In this document: positions 8,763 to 17,130 of the stretch, in pieces
Layout: the number at the start of each line of letters is the position of its first letter
Numbering within the stretch: the first letter of the stretch is position 1
DNA from: JBBQNY01 sp038255255
Lineage (GTDB): Bacteria; Pseudomonadota; Gammaproteobacteria; Xanthomonadales; Ahniellaceae
DNA: 64,000 nucleotides
Assembly: GCA_038255255.1 (NCBI GenBank)
Contig: JBBSLL010000002.1
Span: forward strand, 112,637 to 176,636
Direction of reading: 5' to 3'
Notes under the pieces: generated by a model
Databases searched by the model: none
What the model saw: only the letters and a program-made list of their open reading frames with translations
What the model was told of the DNA's origin: nothing
Position numbers and translations under genes: made by a program

Positions 8763-8882
8763 GACGTCTCACTTGCAGTTGATCGGATGCGTATTACGCA
8801 CGAAGCATGATGTGCATGGCATGAATCGGTCGGGAGGCGACTCCGTCCGAGGGTGCGCGCCCCTTCGGCTGTCCATCACAAC

Positions 8883-8888
8883 TAGAAT
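8883..8888 (+). promoter_or_regulatory. rsgA -10 box, probably leaderless transcript
   Basis: TAGAAT lies exactly 6 nt upstream of the rsgA ATG, so initiation about 7 nt downstream of the hexamer would coincide with the start codon. No clear -35 is visible and no Shine-Dalgarno precedes the ATG. Confidence 0.4.
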
Positions 8889-8894
8889 CCGGGC

Positions 8895-9977
8895 ATGACA
8901 GAGCAGGCGACGGCGGCATCCCTGCGTTCAATCGGGTGGCTCGGAGAGCCCGCCGATGCGTTGCGCGATCTTCCGGAAGGCAGCGCGCTGGCGCGCATCG
9001 TCGCGCAGCATCGCAGCGGCTACCGGGTGCACACGGGTAGCGAAGAGATCGCGGTGCAGACCCCTGCGGTCCTTTTCCGGCGGGGAAGCGATCCGGTGGC
9101 GCGCCCGGGCGTCGGGGACTGGGTGCAGATCACGTTCGAACCCGAACCGACCATCGAGCGGCTGCTGCCGCGTCGCACGGCCCTGGTTCGCGGGGCCGCT
9201 GGCGAATCACACGCGAAGCAACTGATCGCCGCCAACGTCGATGTCGTATTCATCGTCTGCGGCCTCGACGGGGATTTCAACTTGCGGCGCATCGAGCGAT
9301 ACCTCGTGCTGACGCGCAGCAGTGGCGCCCGCCCGGTGATCGTGCTGACCAAGGAGGACCTCAGCCCGACGAGCGCCGGGCAGTTGGCCGAAGTCAAAGC
9401 CCTCGCAGGGCCGGATACTCCGGTGCTCGCCGTCAATGCCCGCACCCTCGATGCGGGAGCGGCTCTGCGCGCATGGCTCCCTGCCGGCACCACCGCGGTG
9501 CTCGTCGGATCCAGCGGCGCGGGCAAGTCGACGCTCACCAACAGCCTGCTCGGCATCGAGCGGCAGGCAACGGCCGCGGTACGCGAACATGATTCACGCG
9601 GCCGGCACACGACCACGCACCGTGCACTGTTGCCGTTGCCCACGGGCGCCTGCCTGATCGATACGCCGGGCATGCGCGAACTCAAGTTGACCGGCGACGA
9701 GGACGTCGCCACGGAATCCTTCGAGGACATCGATGCCCTGCTCGGCACCTGCCGCTACTCGGATTGCGTTCACGGCAACGAGCCCGGGTGCATGATCCGC
9801 GCCGCGCTCGAAAGCGGCGCCTTGCCGGCCGAGCGCTGGGCACATTTCTCGAAGCTGTGCGAGGAGGCTTCGGCCGCGAGTGAGTCGGTCGCTCAGCGCC
9901 TGGCAGGCAAGCGCGAGGGCAAAGTGGTCCAGCGATCCTCCGCCGGCAAACGCGTGACCGAGCACGGGCGCCGCTGA
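8895..9977 (+). CDS. rsgA: ribosome small-subunit-dependent GTPase A
   Basis: Late-stage 30S ribosome maturation GTPase. The circularly permuted GTPase order is visible: G4 TKED at 152-155, then G1 GSSGAGKS at 205-212, then G3 DTPG at 256-259. An N-terminal OB domain (about 30-95) contacts 16S rRNA, and the C-terminal zinc knuckle is C286, C291, H293 and C299 in the CRYSDCVHGNEPGC stretch. Start ATG 8895 gives 360 aa, usual for the family. The next gene begins 2 nt after its stop, so the two share a transcript. Confidence 0.97.
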   Translation: MTEQATAASLRSIGWLGEPADALRDLPEGSALARIVAQHRSGYRVHTGSEEIAVQTPAVLFRRGSDPVARPGVGDWVQITFEPEPTIERLLPRRTALVRGAAGESHAKQLIAANVDVVFIVCGLDGDFNLRRIERYLVLTRSSGARPVIVLTKEDLSPTSAGQLAEVKALAGPDTPVLAVNARTLDAGAALRAWLPAGTTAVLVGSSGAGKSTLTNSLLGIERQATAAVREHDSRGRHTTTHRALLPLPTGACLIDTPGMRELKLTGDEDVATESFEDIDALLGTCRYSDCVHGNEPGCMIRAALESGALPAERWAHFSKLCEEASAASESVAQRLAGKREGKVVQRSSAGKRVTEHGRR

Positions 9978-9979
9978 GC

Positions 9980-11257
9980 ATGGGCGAGCGCCTCGGCCAC
10001 GAGAGTTTCCTGCCGCGTCTGGCGGAACTCGATCGCCGCCTGATCGCCACCGTACGCGAGGTCCGGTTGCTCGCGGCAGTGAGCTGGCCCGTGGAAGTGC
10101 AGGACGCGTTCCTGACGAAATACCACCGTGGCGCCGCGACCTTGCCCGAAGTCGTCTATCCGGTCCTCGACTACACCGACACCAAGGCCGAGCTCGCCGA
10201 CATCCTGCGGGCCACCGCAATATATGACGGCCACCCGGTCGCAGAGTACATACACAGGACTGCGGCGAGCTTCCACACCACCACGCTTCTGCTCGAGTCG
10301 CTCGGCAGTTCACGCGTGACCGAATACTCGATCGAGTTGTTCGGTCGACCCGGTCATCCGCTGGCGGGCACGTCCCAGTCCAATCTCGATGCCGCACGCC
10401 ACTTCATCGAGTTGGCCGACGAAGTCATCCCCTCGCTCGCGGAGAGCGAGGCGAGTTATGTGCTCTCGGCCGAAACCGTCAAGCAGGAGCTCGACACGCG
10501 CGTGGTGAAATTCTTCACGCGCCACAAGGTGCGCATCGAGATCGATCCTACCCTGACCGCAAAGGCGGCCGCCGGTCCGACGCGGATCCGGCTGCGTGCG
10601 CGCACCGGCTTCACCGAGTACGACTGGCACCAGTTGCTCGAGCACGAGGCATTCGTGCATTCGCTGACTGCTCTGAACGGGCGCGACCAGCCGAACCTCA
10701 GCAGCCTCGGCCTGTCGTCGGCGCGCATCACCCCGACCCAGGAGGGGCTCGCGACATTCGCGGAACTCATCACCGGTTCGATCGACATCGCGCGGATGAA
10801 GCGAATCTCCCAGCGCATCGAAGCGATCGACATGGCGCTCGGCGGCGCGGATTTCATCGAGGTGTTCGAGTATTTCCACAACCACGGCGCGAGCGACGCG
10901 GACAGCTTCACTTCCGCGATGCGCGTGTTCCGGGGAGTGCCCCTGACCGGCGGATACGCGTTCACCAAGGACACCGTCTACCTGCACGGGCTGCTGTCGG
11001 TGCACACGTTCTTCCGCTGGGCACTCAAGCAACGCAAGTTCAAGCTCTGCCGGAATCTGTGCGCCGGCAAGATGACCCTGGGCGACGTCGTCAGGCTCGA
11101 ACCGTGGTTCGACTCTGGATATATCGCAGCGCCGGAGTATCTGCCGCCGTGGATGCAGCGTGCGAATGGTCTTGCAGGCGTGCTCGCATTTTCGCTGTTC
11201 GCGAATCGCATCCGCCTTGACAAGGTCGTCGAGGAAGATCTCGTACTCGCTGTTTGA
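9980..11257 (+). CDS. DUF1704 / QEGLA-motif metallopeptidase-like protein
   Basis: A 425-aa protein of the DUF1704 family, often named after its QEGLA motif (here TPTQEGLATFAE at 251-262, Glu255). It has an HExxxH-type metal site, H222-E223-x-x-x-H227, in LLEHEAFVHS; Glu255 would be the third ligand. Eukaryotic members of this family are the MATCAP tubulin carboxypeptidases, so a peptidase activity is likely, but the bacterial substrate is unknown. No signal peptide, so cytoplasmic. It starts 2 nt after rsgA and is presumably translationally linked to it. Confidence 0.85.
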   Translation: MGERLGHESFLPRLAELDRRLIATVREVRLLAAVSWPVEVQDAFLTKYHRGAATLPEVVYPVLDYTDTKAELADILRATAIYDGHPVAEYIHRTAASFHTTTLLLESLGSSRVTEYSIELFGRPGHPLAGTSQSNLDAARHFIELADEVIPSLAESEASYVLSAETVKQELDTRVVKFFTRHKVRIEIDPTLTAKAAAGPTRIRLRARTGFTEYDWHQLLEHEAFVHSLTALNGRDQPNLSSLGLSSARITPTQEGLATFAELITGSIDIARMKRISQRIEAIDMALGGADFIEVFEYFHNHGASDADSFTSAMRVFRGVPLTGGYAFTKDTVYLHGLLSVHTFFRWALKQRKFKLCRNLCAGKMTLGDVVRLEPWFDSGYIAAPEYLPPWMQRANGLAGVLAFSLFANRIRLDKVVEEDLVLAV

Positions 11258-11425
11258 AAAAACAACCGTGTCGAGACTCTGACGTCATCGCGACGATCCG
11301 AACTGCGCGCTTAACGCGGACCCTTTCCAGTGCGGCCAATTCATCGGAGCGCAATCTGCCTGCGGTTAGCTTGCATTTCCGCGCTACCAGATCGGCAGCG
11401 CGCAGCAAGCCAGAGGAGTCATACG

Positions 11426-11884
11426 ATGGATGTCAAAAAGGACCATAGCATTGGTGCAGGTACGGGCGCAGCGGCAGGCGCCGTCACGGGTGCGGTCGTT
11501 GGTGCAGCGGGCGGACCGCTCGGCATGCTGGCCGGTGGCGTGATCGGCGGCATCCTGGGTTCGAAGGCTGGCGATTCCATCGCCGAAGCGGTCAACCCGA
11601 CCGAATACAACCGTCACTGGGAAAAAAACTACCAGGCTACCGATTACTACACTAACGGTCGCGAGTGGCGCGATTACGAGCCGGCGTACGGCCTCGGTTA
11701 CAAGGGCTACGCCCTGAATCGAAGCGAGCCATTCGACAAGGTCGAGCCGAAGCTCGAGCGCGAGTGGAACGAAGTGAAGGGCGATTCGCGTCTTGCGTGG
11801 AACGAAGCGCGCGGTGCGGTGAAGGATGGCTGGCACCACGTCGAGCGTTCACTGCCGGGCGACTTCGACCGCGACGGTCGCTAA
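11426..11884 (+). CDS. glycine-zipper domain protein
   Basis: A 152-aa protein. Residues 8-50 are a glycine zipper of small residues (GAGTGAAAGAVTGAVVGAAG followed by further G-x-x-x-G repeats), a pattern that packs helices in or on membranes. The rest (50-152) is hydrophilic and Tyr/Trp-rich (YNRHWEKNYQATDYY, YEPAYGLGYKGYAL). No signal peptide is seen, so it may be cytoplasmic or a peripheral membrane protein; such proteins are often stress-induced. ATG 11426 has an AGAGGAG site at 11412-11418. A strong terminator follows at 11955. Confidence 0.7.
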   Translation: MDVKKDHSIGAGTGAAAGAVTGAVVGAAGGPLGMLAGGVIGGILGSKAGDSIAEAVNPTEYNRHWEKNYQATDYYTNGREWRDYEPAYGLGYKGYALNRSEPFDKVEPKLEREWNEVKGDSRLAWNEARGAVKDGWHHVERSLPGDFDRDGR

Positions 11885-11954
11885 CCCCTTATAGACTCTC
11901 GTTGTGCACATGCACCGGCTGACGTGATCGGCTGATTGCACGTCATCAATACTG

Positions 11955-11983
11955 AAAGGCCGCCTTCGGGCGGCCTTTCTTTT
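11955..11983 (+). terminator. rho-independent terminator
   Basis: Perfect 10-bp stem AAAGGCCGCC (11955-11964) / GGCGGCCTTT (11969-11978) closed by a TTCG tetraloop and followed by CTTTT. It ends the glycine-zipper transcript and may also serve the convergent threonine aldolase. Confidence 0.85.
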
Positions 11984-11999
11984 GGCCCGCACGTCGGAT

Positions 12000-13031
12000 T
12001 CAGCGCAGGCACTCCGCCATGACGGAGAGCGCCGTGTCGATCCCGACGTCATCGATGTCGATATGCGTCACCGCGCGCAGGGTCGTCGCGTCGAACGCGC
12101 CGATGCGCACGCCCTGTTCGGTCATGCGTCGACTGAGTTCGGGTGCGTCCAGTCCGCAGTGCGCGCGATCGATCGAAAAGAACACGATGTTGGTCTCGAC
12201 CGTGGATGGATCCAGCAGAAGTCCCGGGATTTCTGCCAGGCCCTCGGCGAGTCGCCTCGCCCTGCGGTGATCGTCCGCGAGGCGCTCGACGTGGTGGTCG
12301 AGCGCATACAGTGCGCCCGCCGCAATGATGCCCGCCTGGCGCATCGCGCCACCGAGCCGCTGCTTCACCACCCACGCCCGCTCGATGAAATCGCGCGATC
12401 CCGCAAGTGCAGCGCCGACGGGCGCGCCCAGGCCCTTGCTGAAATCGAGCCATACCGAGTCGAAACCGCGCGCGTGGTCCGCCGCGCTCTCGCCGCTGGC
12501 CACCACCGCGTTGAGCAGGCGGGCGCCGTCCATGTGCGTGGCCATGCCGCGTTCCCGCGCTACCTCGCATACCTCGGCCAATTGCGCCAGGGGCCACACC
12601 GCACCGCCACCGAGGTTGCTGGTTTGCTCGACGGAGAGGACAGTCTGTTTCGGCGCATGGCGCATCGGCGTGCGCAGCGCAGCGCGCACCTGCGTCGCCG
12701 TGAAACGTCCACGATCCCCATCAAGCGTCAGCAGGTTGAGGCCCGCATTCGCGCCGACACCGCCAGCCTCGAAACAGGCGATGTGCGCGCTGCGATCGCA
12801 GATCACTTCCTCCCCGGGCCTGCCCAGCACCGCCAGCGCGATCTGGTTGCACTGCGTGCCGCTGGGGGCGAACAGCGCGGCCTCCTTTCCCAGCAACGCG
12901 GCCACGCGCTCGCACAGCGCGTTCACCGTGGGGTCCTCGAACGCAGCCTCGTCGCCTACCTCCGCGGCCGCCATCGCCGCACGCATCGCGACGCTGGGCC
13001 GCGACTTCGTATCGCTGAAAAGATCGATCAT
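12000..13031 (-). CDS. ltaE: low-specificity L-threonine aldolase
   Basis: PLP enzyme that cleaves threonine or allo-threonine to glycine and acetaldehyde. It opens with the family signature DLFSDTKSRP, has His83 (RSAHI) stacking on the cofactor ring, the HMDGARLLNA motif (D168, R171) and the Schiff-base Lys199 in LDFSKGLGAPVG. Length 343 aa is typical. Upstream on its own strand there is a TAGACT -10-like box and an AGGAGG ribosome-binding site. Stereospecificity cannot be read from the sequence. Confidence 0.93.
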   Translation of the reverse strand: MIDLFSDTKSRPSVAMRAAMAAAEVGDEAAFEDPTVNALCERVAALLGKEAALFAPSGTQCNQIALAVLGRPGEEVICDRSAHIACFEAGGVGANAGLNLLTLDGDRGRFTATQVRAALRTPMRHAPKQTVLSVEQTSNLGGGAVWPLAQLAEVCEVARERGMATHMDGARLLNAVVASGESAADHARGFDSVWLDFSKGLGAPVGAALAGSRDFIERAWVVKQRLGGAMRQAGIIAAGALYALDHHVERLADDHRRARRLAEGLAEIPGLLLDPSTVETNIVFFSIDRAHCGLDAPELSRRMTEQGVRIGAFDATTLRAVTHIDIDDVGIDTALSVMAECLR

Positions 13032-13088
13032 CCGTTGCGCCTCCTGCCGGGCTTCGCGGCGAGTCTAGGCTAATGCCATGCGTCGCTC

Positions 13089-13202
13089 GTAGGGCGGAGC
13101 TGCGCCCCGCTGCAATCGCGTTGTCGTTTCCTACCCGTAGAGCGGAGCTGCGCTCCGCTGCAATCGCCACGACCCTCCAGCCGAGCGCAGCTCCGGCTCT
13201 AC
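13089..13202. repeat. cluster of three REP-like palindromic units
   Basis: Two direct 31-nt units at 13089-13119 and 13137-13167 match at 29 of 31 positions; they begin GTAGAGCGGAGCTGCG and end CTGCAATCGC. A third, inverted and shortened copy occupies 13177-13202. Each unit is itself a hairpin (AGCGGAG / CTCCGCT). The same family appears at 53572-53640. They fill the gap between the divergent ltaE and maeB genes. Confidence 0.8.
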
Positions 13203-13249
13203 GGTGATAGAGTCGGGCGCTTCCTGACTGCGCTACCGGAACGCTCGCG

Positions 13250-15556
13250 ATGGAACCCAATAACAGCGCCGAAGACCTCCGCCAGGCCGCGCTCGAATAC
13301 CACCGCGTCGATCCACCGGGAAAGATCAAGGTTGTCCCGACCAAGCCGATGGTGACGGTCAAGGACCTGTCGCTCGCCTACTCGCCCGGCGTGGCCGCGG
13401 CATGCGACGCGATCGTCGCCGATCCGCTCGAAGCCGCGCACATGACCGCGCGCGCCAACCTCGTCGCGGTCATCACCAACGGCACCGCGGTGCTCGGCCT
13501 CGGCAACATAGGCCCGCTCGCGGCCAAGCCGGTCATGGAAGGCAAGGGCGTCCTGTTCCAGAAATTTGCCGGCATCGACGTGTTCGATATCGAGATCGCC
13601 GAGAACGATCCGCAGAAACTCATCGAGATCATTGCCAGCCTCGAACCTACGTTCGGCGGCATCAACCTCGAGGACATCAAAGCGCCCGAGTGCTTCGTGG
13701 TCGAAAAAGAGCTGCGCCGGCGCATGAGCATCCCGGTGTTCCACGACGACCAGCATGGCACCGCGATCATCGTGGGCGCCGCCGTGGTCAACGCCCTGCA
13801 CATCACCGGCAAGCGCATCGAGGATGTGCGACTCGCAACGTCGGGCGCGGGCGCGGCAGGCATTGCATGCCTCGACATGCTGGTGTCGCTCGGCCTCAAG
13901 CCTGAAAACATCCTCGCGGTCGACCGCGACGGAGTGCTGCACTCGGCGCGCGCCAATCTCGACGAAGACAAGGCCCGTTACGCGCGCGAAACCCCGCACC
14001 GCACGCTCGCTGACATCGTGCAAGGCGCCGACATCTTCCTGGGCCTTTCCGCCGGCGGCGTGCTCAAGCCCGACATGGTCGCGAGCATGGCCGACAAGCC
14101 CATCATCCTCGCGCTGGCCAATCCCAACCCCGAAATCCTGCCGGAAGACGCCAAGGCGGTTCGTCCCGACGTCATTATCGCGACCGGGCGCTCGGATTAT
14201 CCCAACCAGGTCAACAACGCCCTTTGTTTTCCCTACATCTTCCGCGGAGCGCTCGACGTCGGCGCCACCGAGATCACCGAAGAGATGAAGCGTGCCTGCG
14301 TGAGGGCGATCGCAGGCCTGGCACGCCGCGAGTCTTCGGACGTGGCGGCTGCCGCTTACGGCGGGGAACTCCTCTCGTTCGGTCCGGAGTACCTGATCCC
14401 GCAACCGTTCGATCCGCGCCTGCTGGTCGAGGTCGCGTCCGCGGTGGCTGAGGCGGCCATGTCATCCGGCGTGGCGACGCGGCCGCTCGCCGACGTCGCC
14501 GCCTACCGGGAGAAACTGACGCAATTCGTGTTCCGCACGGGGCTCCTCATGAAGCCCGTCATCGATCGCGCGCGTGCCGAAAGGCAGCGCGTGGTGTTTG
14601 CGGAGGGCGAAGAGGATCTGGTGCTGCGCGCGGTCCAGACCGTGATCGACGAGGGCATCGCTTTCCCGATCCTGATCGGGCGGCCCGCGGTCATCGAGAA
14701 GCGCATCGCACGCGCCGGCCTGCGGCTCGCCGCAGGGGTCGACTTCGAACTCGTCAACATCGATTCGGATCCGCGCTTCTACGATTACTGGACGCGCTTC
14801 CACGCACTCACCGAGCGGCGCGGCGTGTCGCCTGCCAGCGCCAAGGCGATCGTGCGTTCGCGTTCGACGGTGATCGCGGCGATGATGGTCGACCGCGGCG
14901 AAGCCGATGCGCTGTTGTGCGGCGCGGTCGGAAGCTTCCAGAAGAAGCTGCGCTACCTGCGCAGCGTGTTCCCGATGGACCCGGGAGTCTCCGCGCCTTC
15001 TGCAATGACCGGCATCGTCAACAGCAAGGGCACTTTCTTCTTCGTCGACACGCACGTGCAGCGCGACCCATCCGCGGAACAGCTGGCCGAGGCCACCTTG
15101 CAGGCAAGCCTGCGGCTCAAGCTGTTCGGCATCCAGGCCAAGATCGCGCTGTTGTCGCATTCGAATTTCGGGTCGCACGACGATCCATCCGCCAACAAGA
15201 TGCGCCGGGTGCGCGAACTGCTGCTGGCGCAGATGCCGAAGCTCGAGGTGGAAGGCGAGATGCACGCCGATGCCGCGATGCTGCCGTTCCTGCGCGAACG
15301 CCTGTTCCCGAACTCCCGCCTGACTGGCACGCCCAACCTGTTCGTGTTGCCCGACCTTGCCTCGGCAAACATCGTCTACAACATGGTCAAGGTCATGAGC
15401 GATGGCGTTGCGCTCGGTCCGATCCTGATGGGCGTGTCGCAACCCGCGCACATCCTCACGTCGTCCGCGACTTCGCGCCGCATCGTCAACATGACGGCCA
15501 TCGCCGCCGCCGAAGCGCTCATCCGCAAGCAGCGCGACGCCGTCACCAAGACTTGA
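13250..15556 (+). CDS. maeB: NADP-dependent malic enzyme, MaeB hybrid type
   Basis: Oxidatively decarboxylates malate to pyruvate, producing NADPH. Residues 1 to about 430 are the malic enzyme: LAYSPGVA, the GLGNIGPLA nucleotide loop, FDIEIAEND metal region, FHDDQHGTAII, SGAGAAG cofactor fold and ALANPNPEI. Residues from about 435 to 768 form a phosphotransacetylase-like domain (VFAEGEEDLVLRA, GILIGR-like ILIGRP, SNFGSH, then LFVLPDLASANIVYNM), as in E. coli MaeB, where it senses acetyl-CoA and is thought not to be catalytic. Length 768 aa fits (E. coli 759). Start ATG 13250, after a TAGAGT -10-like box near 13212. Confidence 0.96.
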   Translation: MEPNNSAEDLRQAALEYHRVDPPGKIKVVPTKPMVTVKDLSLAYSPGVAAACDAIVADPLEAAHMTARANLVAVITNGTAVLGLGNIGPLAAKPVMEGKGVLFQKFAGIDVFDIEIAENDPQKLIEIIASLEPTFGGINLEDIKAPECFVVEKELRRRMSIPVFHDDQHGTAIIVGAAVVNALHITGKRIEDVRLATSGAGAAGIACLDMLVSLGLKPENILAVDRDGVLHSARANLDEDKARYARETPHRTLADIVQGADIFLGLSAGGVLKPDMVASMADKPIILALANPNPEILPEDAKAVRPDVIIATGRSDYPNQVNNALCFPYIFRGALDVGATEITEEMKRACVRAIAGLARRESSDVAAAAYGGELLSFGPEYLIPQPFDPRLLVEVASAVAEAAMSSGVATRPLADVAAYREKLTQFVFRTGLLMKPVIDRARAERQRVVFAEGEEDLVLRAVQTVIDEGIAFPILIGRPAVIEKRIARAGLRLAAGVDFELVNIDSDPRFYDYWTRFHALTERRGVSPASAKAIVRSRSTVIAAMMVDRGEADALLCGAVGSFQKKLRYLRSVFPMDPGVSAPSAMTGIVNSKGTFFFVDTHVQRDPSAEQLAEATLQASLRLKLFGIQAKIALLSHSNFGSHDDPSANKMRRVRELLLAQMPKLEVEGEMHADAAMLPFLRERLFPNSRLTGTPNLFVLPDLASANIVYNMVKVMSDGVALGPILMGVSQPAHILTSSATSRRIVNMTAIAAAEALIRKQRDAVTKT

Positions 15557-15557
15557 A

Positions 15558-15588
15558 TTTCCCTCTCCCGCGATGCGGGAGAGGGAAA
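15558..15588. terminator. long perfect hairpin between convergent genes
   Basis: A 14-bp perfect inverted repeat (arms 15558-15571 and 15575-15588, core CCCTCTCCCGC / GCGGGAGAGGG) with a 3-nt loop lies between the maeB stop and the convergent protease stop. Arms end in TTT/AAA, so it can terminate in both directions. Hairpins of this CCCTCTCCCGC type recur between genes in many Xanthomonadales, as far as I recall. Confidence 0.7.
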
Positions 15589-15592
15589 GCGA

Positions 15593-16885
15593 CTACTCGA
15601 AGCCGTTGATGAGGATCAGGTCGGTGGCCGTCACGGCCGTCAAGCAGCCGTTCTGCGTGTTGGCGAGCACGCGTGCGCTCAACTGCGTGATATGGAAGGG
15701 ATGGAACTCCTGCCGGACCTGTCCGCAACCGGCACCGCTGGGTGGACTGAAATTGCAGTAGCTCATCAGCGTACCCTGCCCGCCGGTTTCGACGGGACAA
15801 GACACCGGGCCGGAATGGCAGCCCTGTTCGCCGGTGAAGCACATGTCGATGGGCTGGAGCGTTCCTCCGGGTACGATGTCCGTGCAGTGCGTGTGGTTCG
15901 CCCCGAAATTGTGGCCGAGCTCGTGGGCCACGAGGCTGACATCGTTGGCCGCGGTAGACCCACCAAAGGTGAAAACCTGGTTGATGCTGTAGTGACCAGA
16001 CGTATTGCCGCCCGAAGCCTGGCCTGTGGCCGCGCAGTAACTGCCCCCCGTCAGCAGCCAGGCAATCCCGGACGCGCCAAACGGATTGGCCGATTTCCCG
16101 GACAGCTGCAGCGCGAATGCGCGCGGGACGCCGATCTGGTTGACCCGCCAGAATTCCCCGAACTCGTTGAGCTGGGCGAAGGTGTTCGACCCATCGGTGA
16201 CGAACGGGTCCGGTGCCGTGCGCAGGATCGTAGTTCCGATCGTGAACCGGACATTGAGATCGCGCTCGTAGAGCACGGACATCAACGCCACCAACTGCGA
16301 GATGTAGTTGGTGGCTGCCGTGGTGTTGTTCGAGAACTTCTCGCTCATGAACTCGTTGTCGGTGTCGATGGCGAGCCGCGCCTGGACCAACGCGCCCTTG
16401 GGCTCGGTCGGCGTGGCTCGCGCCGACTCGCCCGGCGGGGCAAGCGACGGTAATACCGACGGCACGAACGCCTGCTTCACGCCGCAGCTCGAGGTCAGCT
16501 CGAGGCCTGACGGGAGCATCTCGGCGAGATCGCGGAAGCGCACCGACGTTCCTGCCCCATCGGTAACGAGCTCGCCCCGATGGATCGCAGTGCCGCCGAA
16601 AACCGTCGCCGCCACGAACGCCCCACTCGCATCGCGCGTGAGCACCCCGATCCAGGCGCCGTCCCGGCTCTGCAGCCGGAAGTATTGTTGATCACTGCGC
16701 GGCAGTTGCCTGGCATCACGCGAGTCGAGATGCACCACGCGAGCGTCACCGGCGTATACCTCCAGAGGTGCCCAGGTCCACGATGGGTCGGCAGCGCGCT
16801 TGCCCGCTTCGATCGCCAGAGGCGGCGGGGCGGCCCACACCCCTGCGGCAAGGCATGGGGACAATAACCACATCCAAGTCTTCAT
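15593..16885 (-). CDS. secreted zinc metalloprotease, reprolysin-like, FE-tailed
   Basis: A 430-aa secreted protein: signal peptide 1-19 (MKTWMWLLSPCLAAGVWA), a pro-region to about 185, then an M12-like zincin domain with the zinc motif H321-E-L-G-H325-x5-H331 (VAHELGHNFGANH). A Met-turn candidate is LMSYC near residue 375. Six or more cysteines around the active site suggest disulfides. It ends DLILINGFE-stop, a tail shared in form with the next two proteases. The start at 16885 is chosen over GTG/ATG 21 nt upstream because it begins the signal peptide. Substrates unknown; likely an extracellular nutrient-scavenging protease. The stop codon is TAG. Confidence 0.85.
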   Translation of the reverse strand: MKTWMWLLSPCLAAGVWAAPPPLAIEAGKRAADPSWTWAPLEVYAGDARVVHLDSRDARQLPRSDQQYFRLQSRDGAWIGVLTRDASGAFVAATVFGGTAIHRGELVTDGAGTSVRFRDLAEMLPSGLELTSSCGVKQAFVPSVLPSLAPPGESARATPTEPKGALVQARLAIDTDNEFMSEKFSNNTTAATNYISQLVALMSVLYERDLNVRFTIGTTILRTAPDPFVTDGSNTFAQLNEFGEFWRVNQIGVPRAFALQLSGKSANPFGASGIAWLLTGGSYCAATGQASGGNTSGHYSINQVFTFGGSTAANDVSLVAHELGHNFGANHTHCTDIVPGGTLQPIDMCFTGEQGCHSGPVSCPVETGGQGTLMSYCNFSPPSGAGCGQVRQEFHPFHITQLSARVLANTQNGCLTAVTATDLILINGFE

Positions 16886-17130
16886 GAGTCTCCCCCTGAC
16901 GATCAAATTCCGGCTCGGCTTGCACTCAGATTACGCGGGTCAGTCCTCCGGGTCATACCGTTCGTCGACCGAAACCGCGCGCCCGAGGGCGCGGCCGTTT
17001 TCACAATGGCGCCACAAATCTGTGCAATTGAGCCAAGCACGTCACAGCTTCGCGTTACACAGTGCAAAATGCGTCGATTCCTTCACGGCGCTTTGTTGCA
17101 TCGGCGCCTGCTGCGGGCATCTTCCGTGCC

